DNA of 7,987 bases from Xanthobacteraceae bacterium (GCA_030037185.1 JASHRR010001282.1:1-7987); one strand, 5' to 3'. Shown: positions 1 to 6,514, counted from the stretch's first letter. Numbers and translations: made by a program. Notes: generated by a model not told the origin, from the sequence alone.

Positions 1-48
1 AGATTAACGGAGTCAGAGTCCGCTGTTCTACCGTTGAACTATCCCCCA
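1..48 (-). tRNA. tRNA-Gln (anticodon CTG), 3' part cut by the window edge
   Basis: Read on the minus strand from base 48, the sequence folds as a tRNA: acceptor 5' strand TGGGGGA (48-42), TA, D-arm GTTC-AACGGTA-GAAC (39-25), A, then anticodon stem GCGGA (23-19) paired with TCCGT (11-7, with one G-T wobble). The 7-base loop CTCTGAC (18-12) carries CTG at 16-14, which reads glutamine codon CAG. The variable loop begins at base 6. The T-arm, acceptor 3' strand and CCA lie left of the window. Its 3' end, the usual integration site for islands, is therefore not visible here. Confidence 0.95.
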
Positions 49-73
49 CCTAAGTAGTTGATATCTCACATGT

Positions 74-102
74 TTTTTAGCGGTTTTACAAATCCGGGAC
101 AA
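74..102 (-). promoter_or_regulatory. Candidate sigma-70 type promoter of tRNA-Gln
   Basis: On the minus strand, TTGTCC (102-97) and TAAAAA (79-74) are separated by 17 bases. Each matches four of six positions of the -35 and -10 consensus. A start about 7 bases past the -10 would leave a leader of roughly 19 bases before the tRNA, which is reasonable. The matches are only moderate and there is no independent evidence. Confidence 0.35.
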
Positions 103-140
103 ATTACAACCCGGCCCGGTCACGTCGCCTATATAAGGCC

Positions 141-308
141 ATGCCCGAGTGTCGTCTATCCCTCTCCGATGACCAAGCTCGGAGGCGCGTCCGACCGTCG
201 ACAGCGTTGCAGTTGGCGTTGCGAGAGCGGGGCTTTAGCTTGAACGAGAATTTGTTCGATGCGTCGGCTAGCGGACGGTTGGTGGGTTGGGGTTCGGCCG
301 GCTGCTGA
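141..308 (+). CDS. Possible 55-aa ORF, unrecognised, perhaps a gene remnant
   Basis: An ATG at 141 opens a 55-codon frame ending at TGA 306-308. By eye, about 70% of third positions are G or C, which is coding-like but lower than in the clear genes here. The peptide begins MPECRLSLSDDQ and ends near GRLVGWGSAGC. Upstream there is only AAGG four bases from the ATG, so ribosome-binding support is weak. The frame stays open past the TGA for at least 25 more codons, so this could be an N-terminal fragment of a longer gene broken by a stop. I do not recognise a family, and a spurious frame in GC-rich DNA is equally possible. Confidence 0.2.
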   Translation: MPECRLSLSDDQARRRVRPSTALQLALRERGFSLNENLFDASASGRLVGWGSAGC

Positions 309-316
309 TTCGATGA

Positions 317-499
317 GCTCGACAGCGCCATGCGAACCTCGACGGTTGCAGTGGTGCCAAAGTGGCCGAGATCGCGGTCGTGGCGGGTCTCGGCCGGACG
401 GCCTGGCGAGATGTCACCATGGCGGATGCTGCGAGGCTTTTGGAGACGGCGCGTGCTGCATCAATCGCACGCATGCGGCGCTGGAGCGGTGAGACATAA
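317..499 (+). pseudogene. Coding-like frame without a start, unrecognised
   Basis: This frame runs from just after TGA 314-316 to TAA 497-499. From about 362 it reads as a plausible Ala/Arg-rich helical C-terminus (VAEIAVVAGLGRTAW, then ADAARLLETARAASIARMRR). About 70% of its third positions are G or C. No ATG with a ribosome-binding site precedes it; the first internal ATG is near 418. It sits in a different frame from the 141-308 ORF, so the two could be pieces of one decayed plus-strand gene. The opposite strand is also open here, so the assignment is uncertain. Confidence 0.2.
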
Positions 500-501
500 A
501 C

Positions 502-651
502 CTATGCGGAGTCCAGCACCGCTTTGCGCAGGCGTCGAAGGAAAACATCACAGCGCACACCGACACCGTAGCGAATGACGAGCGCGAAGGCGTTGGCCAA
601 GCACCTTGGCGAACTATATTTTGGTAATAATTTAATTACGGTAATGTATTA
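502..651 (-). pseudogene. Possible C-terminal gene remnant, unrecognised
   Basis: On the minus strand, the frame ending at TAG 504-502 reads like a natural protein end: LANAFALVIRYGVGVRCDVF followed by LRRLRKAVLDSA. The frame is open back to about 648 but has no start codon. Its upstream half lies in the AT-rich patch 610-665 and no longer looks coding. If real, it is the tail of a gene whose front was replaced or deleted. I do not recognise a family. Confidence 0.25.
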
Positions 652-663
652 AATCTTGGTAAT
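623..663 (+). repeat. Three phased GGTAAT repeats in an AT-rich patch
   Basis: GGTAAT occurs at 623-628, 640-645 and 658-663, with start-to-start spacings of 17 and 18 bases. ATTAC at 635-639 also forms an inverted repeat with GTAAT at 641-645 (one-base centre) and with GTAAT at 624-628. The patch from about 610 to 670 is markedly AT-rich against GC-rich surroundings. Such an array could bind a regulator or mark a junction, but no gene start with a good ribosome-binding site lies close downstream. Confidence 0.4.
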
Positions 664-847
664 GAACAAGTTTATGTCTTCGAAAGCTCGTGAAGCAATA
701 TTGATTGCCGAATTGTAGGATATTGCGACGAGCAAGCAGATCCAGTTGACTCCTCATTTGTTCACCTCAATTGCGCGAGCTGTCTCCAATTGATCACAGC
801 GGTGCGAATTCTGCTATTCGCAGTCGCCGGCATCTCCGGGTCCCAAA

Positions 848-1060
848 ATGGCTCACAATAATGTCACAAACATTGTCTTTGAGTCACGTAAAGGCGTACC
901 AAATGCAATAGCTGGTATTGGCGGCCGCGATGTCAGCTTGAAGGAGGCATTTGCCTTTCCTCACGAGCGGCGACTGCGGGTCCCACTTGGCGGCGTAATC
1001 GTTCACTTTGCGTCGCCGAGGCGCATGCAATCCGATTGCAGACGAGCCTTGAAAATGTGA
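848..1060 (+). CDS. Doubtful 70-aa ORF, unrecognised
   Basis: An ATG at 848 opens a 70-codon frame ending at TGA 1058-1060. The product starts MAHNNVTNIVFESRKG and has no signal peptide, membrane segment or motif that I recognise. There is no purine-rich ribosome-binding site upstream (bases just before the ATG are CTCCGGGTCCCAAA). Its codon choice is less GC-biased than in the clear genes. It stands alone between AT-rich stretches and could be chance. Confidence 0.17.
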   Translation: MAHNNVTNIVFESRKGVPNAIAGIGGRDVSLKEAFAFPHERRLRVPLGGVIVHFASPRRMQSDCRRALKM

Positions 1061-1080
1061 TTAGTCAAGCGAATAATTAG

Positions 1081-1110
1081 TTAACGTAGATGTTGTGCAA
1101 ACATTATATT
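1081..1110 (+). promoter_or_regulatory. Candidate promoter of the TPR glycosyltransferase gene
   Basis: TTAACG (1081-1086) and TATATT (1105-1110) are separated by 18 bases and match four and five of six consensus positions. This AT-rich stretch is the best promoter-like site before the gene at 1247 and would give a leader of about 130 bases. Within that leader, GGTGA-TG-TCACC (1154-1165) is a small inverted repeat. AT-rich DNA gives such matches by chance fairly often. Confidence 0.25.
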
Positions 1111-1246
1111 AAACTGCAGCATGGAAACTACGTATATAGTAATTCGTAATCTTGGTGATGTCACCGTGTTTCACATTTATCGTCCAACAAATGACCGCGA
1201 ATTGTGATTCTCTGGTTGCTGAAAACCAGTCCGCGGTATCCTCTTC

Positions 1247-3613
1247 ATGTCCAGAAAACATACGTCGCTGATCACAACAGCCGAGCTGTTCCGGAGAGCC
1301 ACCGTTCACCACCGAGCAGGGCGCTGGCAGGAGGCGGAGGCCTCCTATCGCCGCGTACTGGCGATCGCTCCGCGTTTTGCGCAATGTCATTACGGGCTGG
1401 GGATGCTGGCCGCGCAGTTCGGGCGCAACGACATCGCCCTCGTTCATCTCAAACACGCGGCCGAGATTGCGCCAGAGGAAACCAGCTACCACGTGGTCCT
1501 GGCGCGCCTGCTGGGCGACACCGGACAATTGCGCGAAGCGGCATCGAGCTATCGTGACGCGCTTCGCCTGCGCCCCCACGAGGCGAGGCTGCACACGGAT
1601 CTTGGAAACATCCTAAGTGCTCTCGAGCAATTCGAGAAGGCCGCCGCCCACTACGGTGAGGCGGTGCGGCTGCAGCCGCGCCTCGCCGAAGCCCATACCA
1701 ACCTCGGCAATGCGCTCCATAGCCTTGGCCGTCATGGGGAGGCGGCGGCCGCATGTCGAGAAGCGACGCGCCTCAACCCAGCCTCGGCGGCGGCGCACAA
1801 CAATCTCGGCAATGCCCTGCGCGGCCTGAGTCGTTTCGAGGAGGCGGAGAGCTGCTACCGCGAGGCGCTGCGGCTGCGGCCGGAGCTCGCTCAGGTGCAT
1901 CGCAATCTGGGCGACACGCTCGCCCTTCTCGGCCGCCTCGAGGAGGCTATTCCCTGTTATTGCGAATCGGTTCGTCTCAAGCCGGGCGACGCGGGGCTGC
2001 ACAAAGCGCTCGGCGATGTTCTCATCAATCTGAATCGGCCCGGCGAGGCCGAGACCTGCTACCGGGAGGCGGTGCGGCTCGCGCCGGATTTTGCCGAAGC
2101 GTGGAACCATCTCGGGCTGGCGCTCACGTCACTAGGTCGGCCGCAGGAGGCGGAGCGCTGCTACGGCGAGGCGCTGCGCGTGCGGCCGGACTTCGTGGTC
2201 GCACGGCTCAACCGCGCGCTGGCCCGACTGCCTATCGTCTATCGCAGTGAGGCCGAGGTCGACCAGATGCGCCGTGACTACGCCCGCGAGCTTGAGGCCG
2301 CCTGTCGGATCGAGGCCGCGGCGCATGTTGCCGACACGGTCGAGGCCACCGGCAGCTGCTCGCCGTTTTTTCTCGCCTACCAGGGACGCTGCGACCGCGA
2401 CCTGCAGATGATATACGGCGGCTTCGTCGCGCGCGTGATGGCGAGCCTCTATCCGGACTGGGCATCGCCGCCCGAGGTCGCGCCGCCGCAGCCGGGCGAA
2501 GCCATCCGTGTCGGCATCCTGTCGGCGTGTTTTTACAGCCATTCAAATTGGAAGATCCCCATTAAGGGCTGGCTCCGCGGCCTCGACAAGAGCCGGTTCC
2601 AATTGTTCGGCTATTACATCGGCTGCCATCAGGACGAGGAGACGGCGCTTGCCAGAAGCTTGTGCCACCGTTTCGTGCAGGGGCTACCGACGCTCGAGCG
2701 CTGGGCGCAGGCGATCCGCTCCGACTGTCTGCACGTGCTGCTGATCCCGGGCATCGGCATGGACGACGTTACAATCCGGCTGGCGGCGCTGCGCCTCGCC
2801 GCGGTGCAGGCGACCTCCTGGGGACACCCCGACACGTCCGGCCTGCCGACCATCGACCACTATCTCAGCAGCGAGTTGATGGAGCCGCCGGGCGCCGATG
2901 CGCACTACAGCGAGCGGCTGGTCCGCCTGCCCAACCTCTCGATCTGGTACGAGCCGCCGGTGCTCGCGCCTGACGCGGTGTCGCGCGCCGAGCTCGGAGT
3001 GCCGGAAACGGCGGTGCTCTATTGGTGCTGCCAGTCACTGTTTAAATATCTGCCACGGCATGATTGGGTGTTCGCGCGAATCGCTTCCGCGGTCCCGCAG
3101 GCCCGCTTTCTGTTCATTCGATATCCGCACGGTGACACGGTGACGACTATCTTTCGCGAGCGGCTTATCGCAGCTTTTGCTGAGGCGGGTCTCGACGCCG
3201 AGCGGTATTGCCGGTTCCTGGCGCCCATGAGCATGACGCGGTTCGCCGCGGTCAGCCGGATCGCCGATGTGTTTCTCGACAGCCTCGAGTGGTCGGGCTG
3301 CAACTCGACGCTCGAGGCGCTCGCCTGGGATCTCCCGGTCGTGACCATGGCCGGCGATCTGATGCGCGGCAGGCATTCGGCGGCGATCCTGACCATGCTG
3401 GGCGTGCCGGAGCTCATCGCGGACTGTCCCGAGAGGTTCGTAGAGCTGGCGACCGAACTTGGGCGCGACGGCACCCGCCGTCGCGCCCTCACCACCCGCA
3501 TTGCCTGCGACAAGCACAAACTCTACGCCGACCACGCCTGCATTGAGGGCCTTGCCCGCTATCTGCACGACGCAGCCCACGCCATCCAAACGAGTCCTTC
3601 AAGTACGCGCTAA
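1247..3613 (+). CDS. TPR-repeat protein with SPINDLY/O-GlcNAc-transferase-type (GT41) catalytic region
   Basis: The 788-aa product starts at ATG 1247. An in-frame TGA at 1220-1222 with no other ATG, GTG or TTG between them fixes this as the earliest start, although no clear ribosome-binding site precedes it. Residues about 12-317 form nine consecutive 34-residue TPR units with the usual LG, A and P positions (for example NNLGNAL, CYREALRLRP). Residues about 420-785 match the C-terminal region of bacterial SPINDLY-like proteins. Key parts are SHSNW with His432, WGHPDTSGLPTIDHYLSS (525-542) with His527, SLFKYLP with Lys600 at the position of the UDP-contacting lysine, and NSTLEAL..LPVVT (686-700) with a following Arg-rich segment. 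Family members transfer a sugar from a UDP-sugar to protein Ser/Thr, with the TPR array recognising the partner. Substrate and donor cannot be told here. There is no signal peptide, so it should be cytoplasmic. It stands alone, with no flagellin, adhesin or polysaccharide genes next to it. Confidence 0.92.
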   Translation: MSRKHTSLITTAELFRRATVHHRAGRWQEAEASYRRVLAIAPRFAQCHYGLGMLAAQFGRNDIALVHLKHAAEIAPEETSYHVVLARLLGDTGQLREAASSYRDALRLRPHEARLHTDLGNILSALEQFEKAAAHYGEAVRLQPRLAEAHTNLGNALHSLGRHGEAAAACREATRLNPASAAAHNNLGNALRGLSRFEEAESCYREALRLRPELAQVHRNLGDTLALLGRLEEAIPCYCESVRLKPGDAGLHKALGDVLINLNRPGEAETCYREAVRLAPDFAEAWNHLGLALTSLGRPQEAERCYGEALRVRPDFVVARLNRALARLPIVYRSEAEVDQMRRDYARELEAACRIEAAAHVADTVEATGSCSPFFLAYQGRCDRDLQMIYGGFVARVMASLYPDWASPPEVAPPQPGEAIRVGILSACFYSHSNWKIPIKGWLRGLDKSRFQLFGYYIGCHQDEETALARSLCHRFVQGLPTLERWAQAIRSDCLHVLLIPGIGMDDVTIRLAALRLAAVQATSWGHPDTSGLPTIDHYLSSELMEPPGADAHYSERLVRLPNLSIWYEPPVLAPDAVSRAELGVPETAVLYWCCQSLFKYLPRHDWVFARIASAVPQARFLFIRYPHGDTVTTIFRERLIAAFAEAGLDAERYCRFLAPMSMTRFAAVSRIADVFLDSLEWSGCNSTLEALAWDLPVVTMAGDLMRGRHSAAILTMLGVPELIADCPERFVELATELGRDGTRRRALTTRIACDKHKLYADHACIEGLARYLHDAAHAIQTSPSSTR

Positions 3614-3626
3614 CATCGACAAGTAT

Positions 3627-3643
3627 CCCCGGCAGAGCCGGGG
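3627..3643 (+). terminator. GC hairpin after the TPR glycosyltransferase gene
   Basis: CCCCGGC (3627-3633) and GCCGGGG (3637-3643) form a perfect 7-bp stem around the loop AGA, 13 bases after the stop codon at 3613. No T-run follows (next bases CTTCAG), so it is terminator-like by position and stem only. It may instead protect the 3' end of the message. Confidence 0.4.
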
Positions 3644-3679
3644 CTTCAGATGTGTGCGCCCAACTTTCTCAATTCGCAG

Positions 3680-3925
3680 TGGATAACGGTGCGCGGTCTC
3701 GGCGTCAAAACCGCCGCCCGTCCCGACCGGATCTACGAATTCAAACATGACGGCAACCGAACTTATCGCCCGCCGGGACGGCCCCGCAGTACGGCCTTAT
3801 ACCCGCAACGCGAATGACCGGGCCGTGCGACTGGCGGCGATCGCGTGCTCCTGATCAAGGCTAAGAGCTTCACGTTTGACGGCGAGACGCTCTCGTTCAA
3901 AGGGAGTCTGATTGAGGCACGTTGA
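3680..3925 (+). pseudogene. Decayed ATP-dependent DNA ligase fragment (adenylation domain)
   Basis: The reading IYEFKHDGNR (frame through 3737-3760) is the nucleotidyltransferase motif I of ATP-dependent ligases of the LigD type, usually EIKHDGYR, with the adenylated Lys at 3743-3745. After one extra base near 3761 the next frame continues exactly as expected: LIARRDGPAVRPYTRN (from 3762), matching the RLIARRDG..VRLYTRN segment of the family. A second shift near 3842 leads to LIKAKSFTFDGE (from 3851), the conserved segment ending in DGE. The frame stops at TGA 3923-3925. Only about 80 codons remain of a domain of roughly 200 or more residues, with no start and no later motifs. The order of motifs across three frames makes chance unlikely. 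In this group such ligases often pair with Ku in end joining; no Ku gene is visible. Confidence 0.75.
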
Positions 3926-4296
3926 ACGCAGCAAGTTAAAGGCTCTGAATGGCCGTTGGGTCCGGACGCCTCGCTCGGCTTCGAGCCGCGGGCGCCGCGT
4001 GCAGCCGTCTACGCGCGGGCATCGGCGCCGCGCCCGGCGCAGCCACAAACCCATGAAGAACAGGGGGACGGCAAACGGATTCTTTGTGAAGTTTGTCGAG
4101 TAGGCGACGGACAAGCGGCCCCGCACGTCGCTTGTTAGAGCATGGATGAGTCTCCCGGCCATCGCCCTATCCCTGACCCCCGGCGCAGTGTGTGACATCG
4201 CGGTGTGGCGGCTATCACTCCGATGAAAGTCACGGCTTCGGCTGGGTCTCATATTGTAAAGGGGGCGGGACTCGGGACGATGAGAGCGAGGCGCAA
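3926..4296. other. Intergenic stretch without a supported gene
   Basis: Frames are open on both strands because of the high GC content, but none has a ribosome-binding site plus a recognisable product. A minus-strand frame across 4020-4110 includes a short hydrophobic run (NPFAVPLFFMGLWL) followed by Arg-rich sequence, which I judge to be chance. The last 40 bases lead into the gene at 4297. Confidence 0.4.
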
Positions 4297-4848
4297 ATGA
4301 ATACCACGCAGAGCCCCACGCAGCCTGAGTTCTTTGCAGCCTCGCTGCTCGTCAAGCCGTCAGCTGAAGCGCCTGCCGGTCGTTCGGCCAACCCGAGGGG
4401 TGACCGGCTCCCGAAAAGATGGTCGTCGGTCAGCAGGCTCGCCCCGTTCGGCTTGGCGCTCTACCTGGTCGCATTTTTCATCGGCGTAGCTACCACTTTG
4501 GCCTGGCAGTCCTACGGCAGCAGAGCCAGAGAGATGATCGCGCCAACCGCCCGCTCCTATCAGGAGCAGTTGAATGGGATATCGCTCGATCTCAACGCCA
4601 TGCGGCAAGGCATCGACCAGATCGCGACTAATCTGGACGCCAATCAAGAGCAGATGAGGCGGAGTGTCGACCAACTCGCGGCCAGCCACGAGTTGATAAC
4701 GCGCGACCTCAGCAGCAAGCTGGAGGCGGTCGAGCACAACATCCTTGACAAGATCTCTGTGCCTCCGCAACGGCCCGCCCCTGGACCACCGCGCAGCCCT
4801 GTTGCGCGGCCGTCACAGGTGCCGATGGTGCGTTCAGGCATTCCGTAG
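4297..4848 (+). CDS. Single-pass membrane protein with coiled coil and Pro-rich tail, function unknown
   Basis: The 183-aa product is read from ATG 4297, chosen because GCGAGG (4286-4291) lies five bases upstream and because the frame upstream to 4192 looks non-coding. Residues 1-48 are polar with several Pro and Arg. Residues about 49-70 (LAPFGLALYLVAFFIGVATT) form one transmembrane segment. Residues about 86-152 are a helical, likely coiled-coil stretch with repeated Gln/Asp/Leu patterns (for example DQIATNLDANQEQM, then SVDQLAAS). The tail from 155 is Pro-rich (PPQRPAPGPP). With Arg and Lys before the membrane segment, the N-terminus is probably cytoplasmic and the coiled coil periplasmic. 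I recall similar unnamed proteins as common and multicopy in Bradyrhizobium, usually annotated hypothetical. No enzymatic motif is seen. It has no co-directional neighbour within 600 bases. Confidence 0.85.
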   Translation: MNTTQSPTQPEFFAASLLVKPSAEAPAGRSANPRGDRLPKRWSSVSRLAPFGLALYLVAFFIGVATTLAWQSYGSRAREMIAPTARSYQEQLNGISLDLNAMRQGIDQIATNLDANQEQMRRSVDQLAASHELITRDLSSKLEAVEHNILDKISVPPQRPAPGPPRSPVARPSQVPMVRSGIP

Positions 4849-4864
4849 GCTGAAAAGTGACCGG

Positions 4865-4881
4865 CGACCTTGGCGAGGTCG
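4865..4881 (+). terminator. Hairpin after the coiled-coil membrane protein gene
   Basis: CGACCT (4865-4870) and AGGTCG (4876-4881) form a perfect 6-bp stem around TGGCG, 16 bases after the stop codon. There is no T-run. Its position resembles that of the hairpin at 3627-3643, so both may end transcripts or stabilise them. Confidence 0.35.
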
Positions 4882-5155
4882 TCCATTATGGTGCCGACGT
4901 CGACGGCCCGTGCCCCTCTCGGACCCGTCGCTCGCGCTTGATCCGCGAACCATCGCGGCCCGACCGGCCAGGCCGAGGCGCCCGACTGTCGACCCTCCCG
5001 ACAACAATCGCCAGCCCAGTTAAACGCGGCCGTCAGTTGTGCCGGCTCAATCGAAGGCGGGTAATGGCGCGCTTTGCTTATGTGGGTTGCTCGGCTGAGG
5101 CTGACGACGGGCACCACCACGACCGTCGTCCCCCGCTGCGGCGCGCTTCGCATTT
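4882..5155. other. Stretch between two convergent genes, no supported gene
   Basis: This lies between the end of the plus-strand gene at 4848 and the end of the minus-strand gene at 5171. A plus-strand frame from ATG 5064 (MARFAYVGCSAEADDGHHHD) is short, His/Arg-rich and lacks a good ribosome-binding site. ACGAC and GTCGT around 5103-5130 form a loose inverted repeat. Nothing here can be called with confidence. Confidence 0.35.
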
Positions 5156-5169
5156 GTCGCCCAGGCGAC
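5156..5169 (-). terminator. Short palindrome just past the end of the 5171-5545 gene
   Basis: GTCGCC (5156-5161) and GGCGAC (5164-5169) are perfect inverted arms around CA, starting one base after the minus-strand stop codon. As RNA it would fold with four or five base pairs. No T-run follows on the minus strand, so this is only a possible terminator. Confidence 0.25.
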
Positions 5170-5170
5170 G

Positions 5171-5545
5171 CTACCAGGGATACCCCATGGCACGGCTGAT
5201 AAAGTCATGATGCAGTGTCTCTGATGGGCGGAGGTCGACGCCTTTCCACGACATTCTCAAATTGTCGCAGGTCATCAGCCATTCCATATGAGCCAAAAGA
5301 TCGTGAATGGCTCCACGCCGGCAGTCCTCCAGCACACCCGCGATTACTTCCCGCCCCACCGAATCGAGTTGGAGTAACACGTTCTTGCGCGCTGCTTCTT
5401 TTTCGTCGAGGGGAAGGGCCGCTTCGTTGTTCCTTTCCGTATGACCGCGGCGACGGATCCTTTCGGCTAAGACCTCCGTACTGGCCACCTCCACACAGCC
5501 ATCTATGAAGGCTCTATAAATCCGGACCGCTGTATCATCAGCCAT
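5171..5545 (-). CDS. Small soluble protein, function unknown (DUF6547-like by recall)
   Basis: The 124-aa product is read from the ATG at 5545-5543. GGAGG (5556-5552 on the minus strand) lies six bases upstream, a textbook ribosome-binding site that supports both the gene and this start. It begins MADDTAVRIYRAFIDG, has a charged helical middle (EVLAERIRRRGH), then IAGVLEDCRRGAIHDLLAHM (68-87) and ends HHDFISRAMGYPW. There is no signal peptide or membrane segment. The MADDT..RIYRAFIDG start, the GxIHDxLA segment and the H.DFI.R..G.PW end fit a family of small rhizobial proteins that I recall as DUF6547. That name needs checking. Relatives often continue a few residues past PW, so this copy may be slightly shortened. 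It is convergent with the 4297-4848 gene and has no operon partner. Confidence 0.8.
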   Translation of the reverse strand: MADDTAVRIYRAFIDGCVEVASTEVLAERIRRRGHTERNNEAALPLDEKEAARKNVLLQLDSVGREVIAGVLEDCRRGAIHDLLAHMEWLMTCDNLRMSWKGVDLRPSETLHHDFISRAMGYPW

Positions 5546-6054
5546 TCGCTGCCTCCGATCGCCTTGCTCCGGGGCACCAGCACGATGTCATCGCACACGA
5601 CCATCGACCATCCTAACGTCCCTGGGACCGTGGTGCGCGATCGTAACCAGCACCTTTGCGAATTTTCCACAACGGGAAGTCAAACTCGGCGGTATTAGAT
5701 AGGTTCTCTGACGGGAGCCCTGTCCGTTGTGCGCGAGGAAGTTGCTGCCAGCATGGCTTAGCTGCGTGCCGGACTCGCACTCAGGAAGGCACAAGTCGAC
5801 GGCATGCCGCCGCTGCACCAAAGCTCGTCGAGCTCATCAGGAGATTTTGGCTTTGCGAGTTGATCTGGAGGCGATCCGGGAGGGTGGCACGCCCACGCGT
5901 GTTTTACCCTGAAAGACGTGCAGCCGGCCGCGCTGGAATGTCGCGGGCATCATACAGGCAGCCAACCGCTCAAATTAAGTTGGTTAAAGCGGCGACCACA
6001 AACTTCCAGCGAAAGACGTTTTCCGGCGGGGCTGAATGAACAAATCTGGTTCAG
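5546..6054. other. 509-base gap without a supported gene
   Basis: Open frames exist on both strands. The plus-strand stretch 5817-5910 reads AHQEILALRVDLEAIREGG and then stops. A neighbouring frame gives LKDVQPAALE from about 5912. These look faintly protein-like but match no family I know, and none has a start with a ribosome-binding site. TGAAC (6037-6041) and GTTCA (6049-6053) form a weak hairpin directly after the 6055 stop codon on the minus strand. Confidence 0.35.
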
Positions 6055-6480
6055 TTAAACCTCTGGCGCAGCGCAAACCCAAGTAGCTTGAATGAACTCC
6101 CTTCCACCAAAATAGACAGATTGTTTATGAACAAGCCTGAATCCGGCTCGACGAAGCGAATCATCCCGTCGAGCAAAGCGCTCAGGGGTGATGCCATGGT
6201 GACTCCAAAATCTGAAAGGAGATTCCGAACCTGGGCAACCTGCTGAATAAGCCTCGAAGGCCGCATGATATAATACCATGCCATTGAATATTCCTGCTTC
6301 AACAACACGTGGGTATCGGTGCTGTCGCACCATTGCATTGAAGAGTTTCTGATAATCAGCACCTGTAGCCCAATCCGAATAGTGAAGAGATTGGTCGGGT
6401 GCGGGACCGGGGGTCTGAGCTTGTGCCACCACGGCTCCGAACGCCGCCAGAGTCGTCGCCGTCATTATAAACTGACGCAT
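6055..6480 (-). CDS. Exported protein with two BTRD1-like tandem repeats
   Basis: The 141-aa product is read from the ATG at 6480-6478. AGGGAGG ends five bases upstream, so this start is preferred over an earlier ATG at 6537. Residues 1-21 are a signal peptide (MRQFIMTATTLAAFGAVV, AQA at 19-21) with likely cleavage before Gln22. The mature part holds two related units. Unit 1 is at about 43-75: YQKLFNAMVRQHRYPRV, then FNGMVLYHAAF. Unit 2 is at about 102-134: FARRDDSLRRAGFRLV, then FGGREFIQATW. Both follow the pattern F/Y....L...G/YR.V......G...Y/F.A.F/W, which resembles bacterial tandem repeat domain 1 (PF17660), known from polyglycine hydrolase-type and esterase-linked proteins. Cys82 and Cys136 could form a disulfide in the periplasm. 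There is no catalytic domain attached. The role is unknown, and binding is a guess. Confidence 0.85.
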   Translation of the reverse strand: MRQFIMTATTLAAFGAVVAQAQTPGPAPDQSLHYSDWATGADYQKLFNAMVRQHRYPRVVEAGIFNGMVLYHAAFEAYSAGCPGSESPFRFWSHHGITPERFARRDDSLRRAGFRLVHKQSVYFGGREFIQATWVCAAPEV

Positions 6481-6502
6481 TACGCCCTCCCTTTCATTTT
6501 CT

Positions 6503-6514
6503 TGTTGTACAACA
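6503..6514. promoter_or_regulatory. 12-bp perfect palindrome upstream of the exported-repeat gene
   Basis: TGTTGTACAACA is a perfect palindrome 22 bases upstream of the ATG at 6480, next to the ribosome-binding site of that gene. A dimeric regulator bound here would block transcription or its early elongation. A small hairpin, CCGAGC (6515-6520) with GCTCGG (6526-6531), lies directly upstream. No regulator gene is adjacent. Confidence 0.35.

Noticed and set aside
668..695. TTCGAAAGCTC resembles the core of a rhizobial type III secretion tts box.
   Set aside because: Only the central TCGAAAGCT part matches. The upstream GTCAG and downstream C-rich portions are absent, and no effector-like gene follows closely.
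1109..1594. 161-codon minus-strand open frame overlapping the TPR gene start.
   Set aside because: It is mostly antisense to a clearly coding TPR region and its product matches nothing; it is a shadow of the GC-rich gene.
3797..4252. 151-codon minus-strand open frame after the ligase remnant, with a short hydrophobic run.
   Set aside because: It overlaps the ligase relic antisense, is Arg-rich throughout, has no ribosome-binding site and shows no recognisable domain.
4192..4296. Longer form of the coiled-coil membrane protein starting at 4192.
   Set aside because: No ribosome-binding site precedes 4192, and the extra residues are Gly/Ser/Cys-rich and non-coding in style; ATG 4297 has GCGAGG upstream.
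4644..5153. 169-codon minus-strand frame beginning with a Val-rich stretch.
   Set aside because: Its second half is antisense to the coiled-coil protein gene, and there is no ribosome-binding site at its start.
5546..5600. Minus-strand reading DDIVLVPRSKAIGG, reminiscent of the end of polysaccharide export proteins.
   Set aside because: Only about 14 residues match, with no supporting sequence upstream in any frame.
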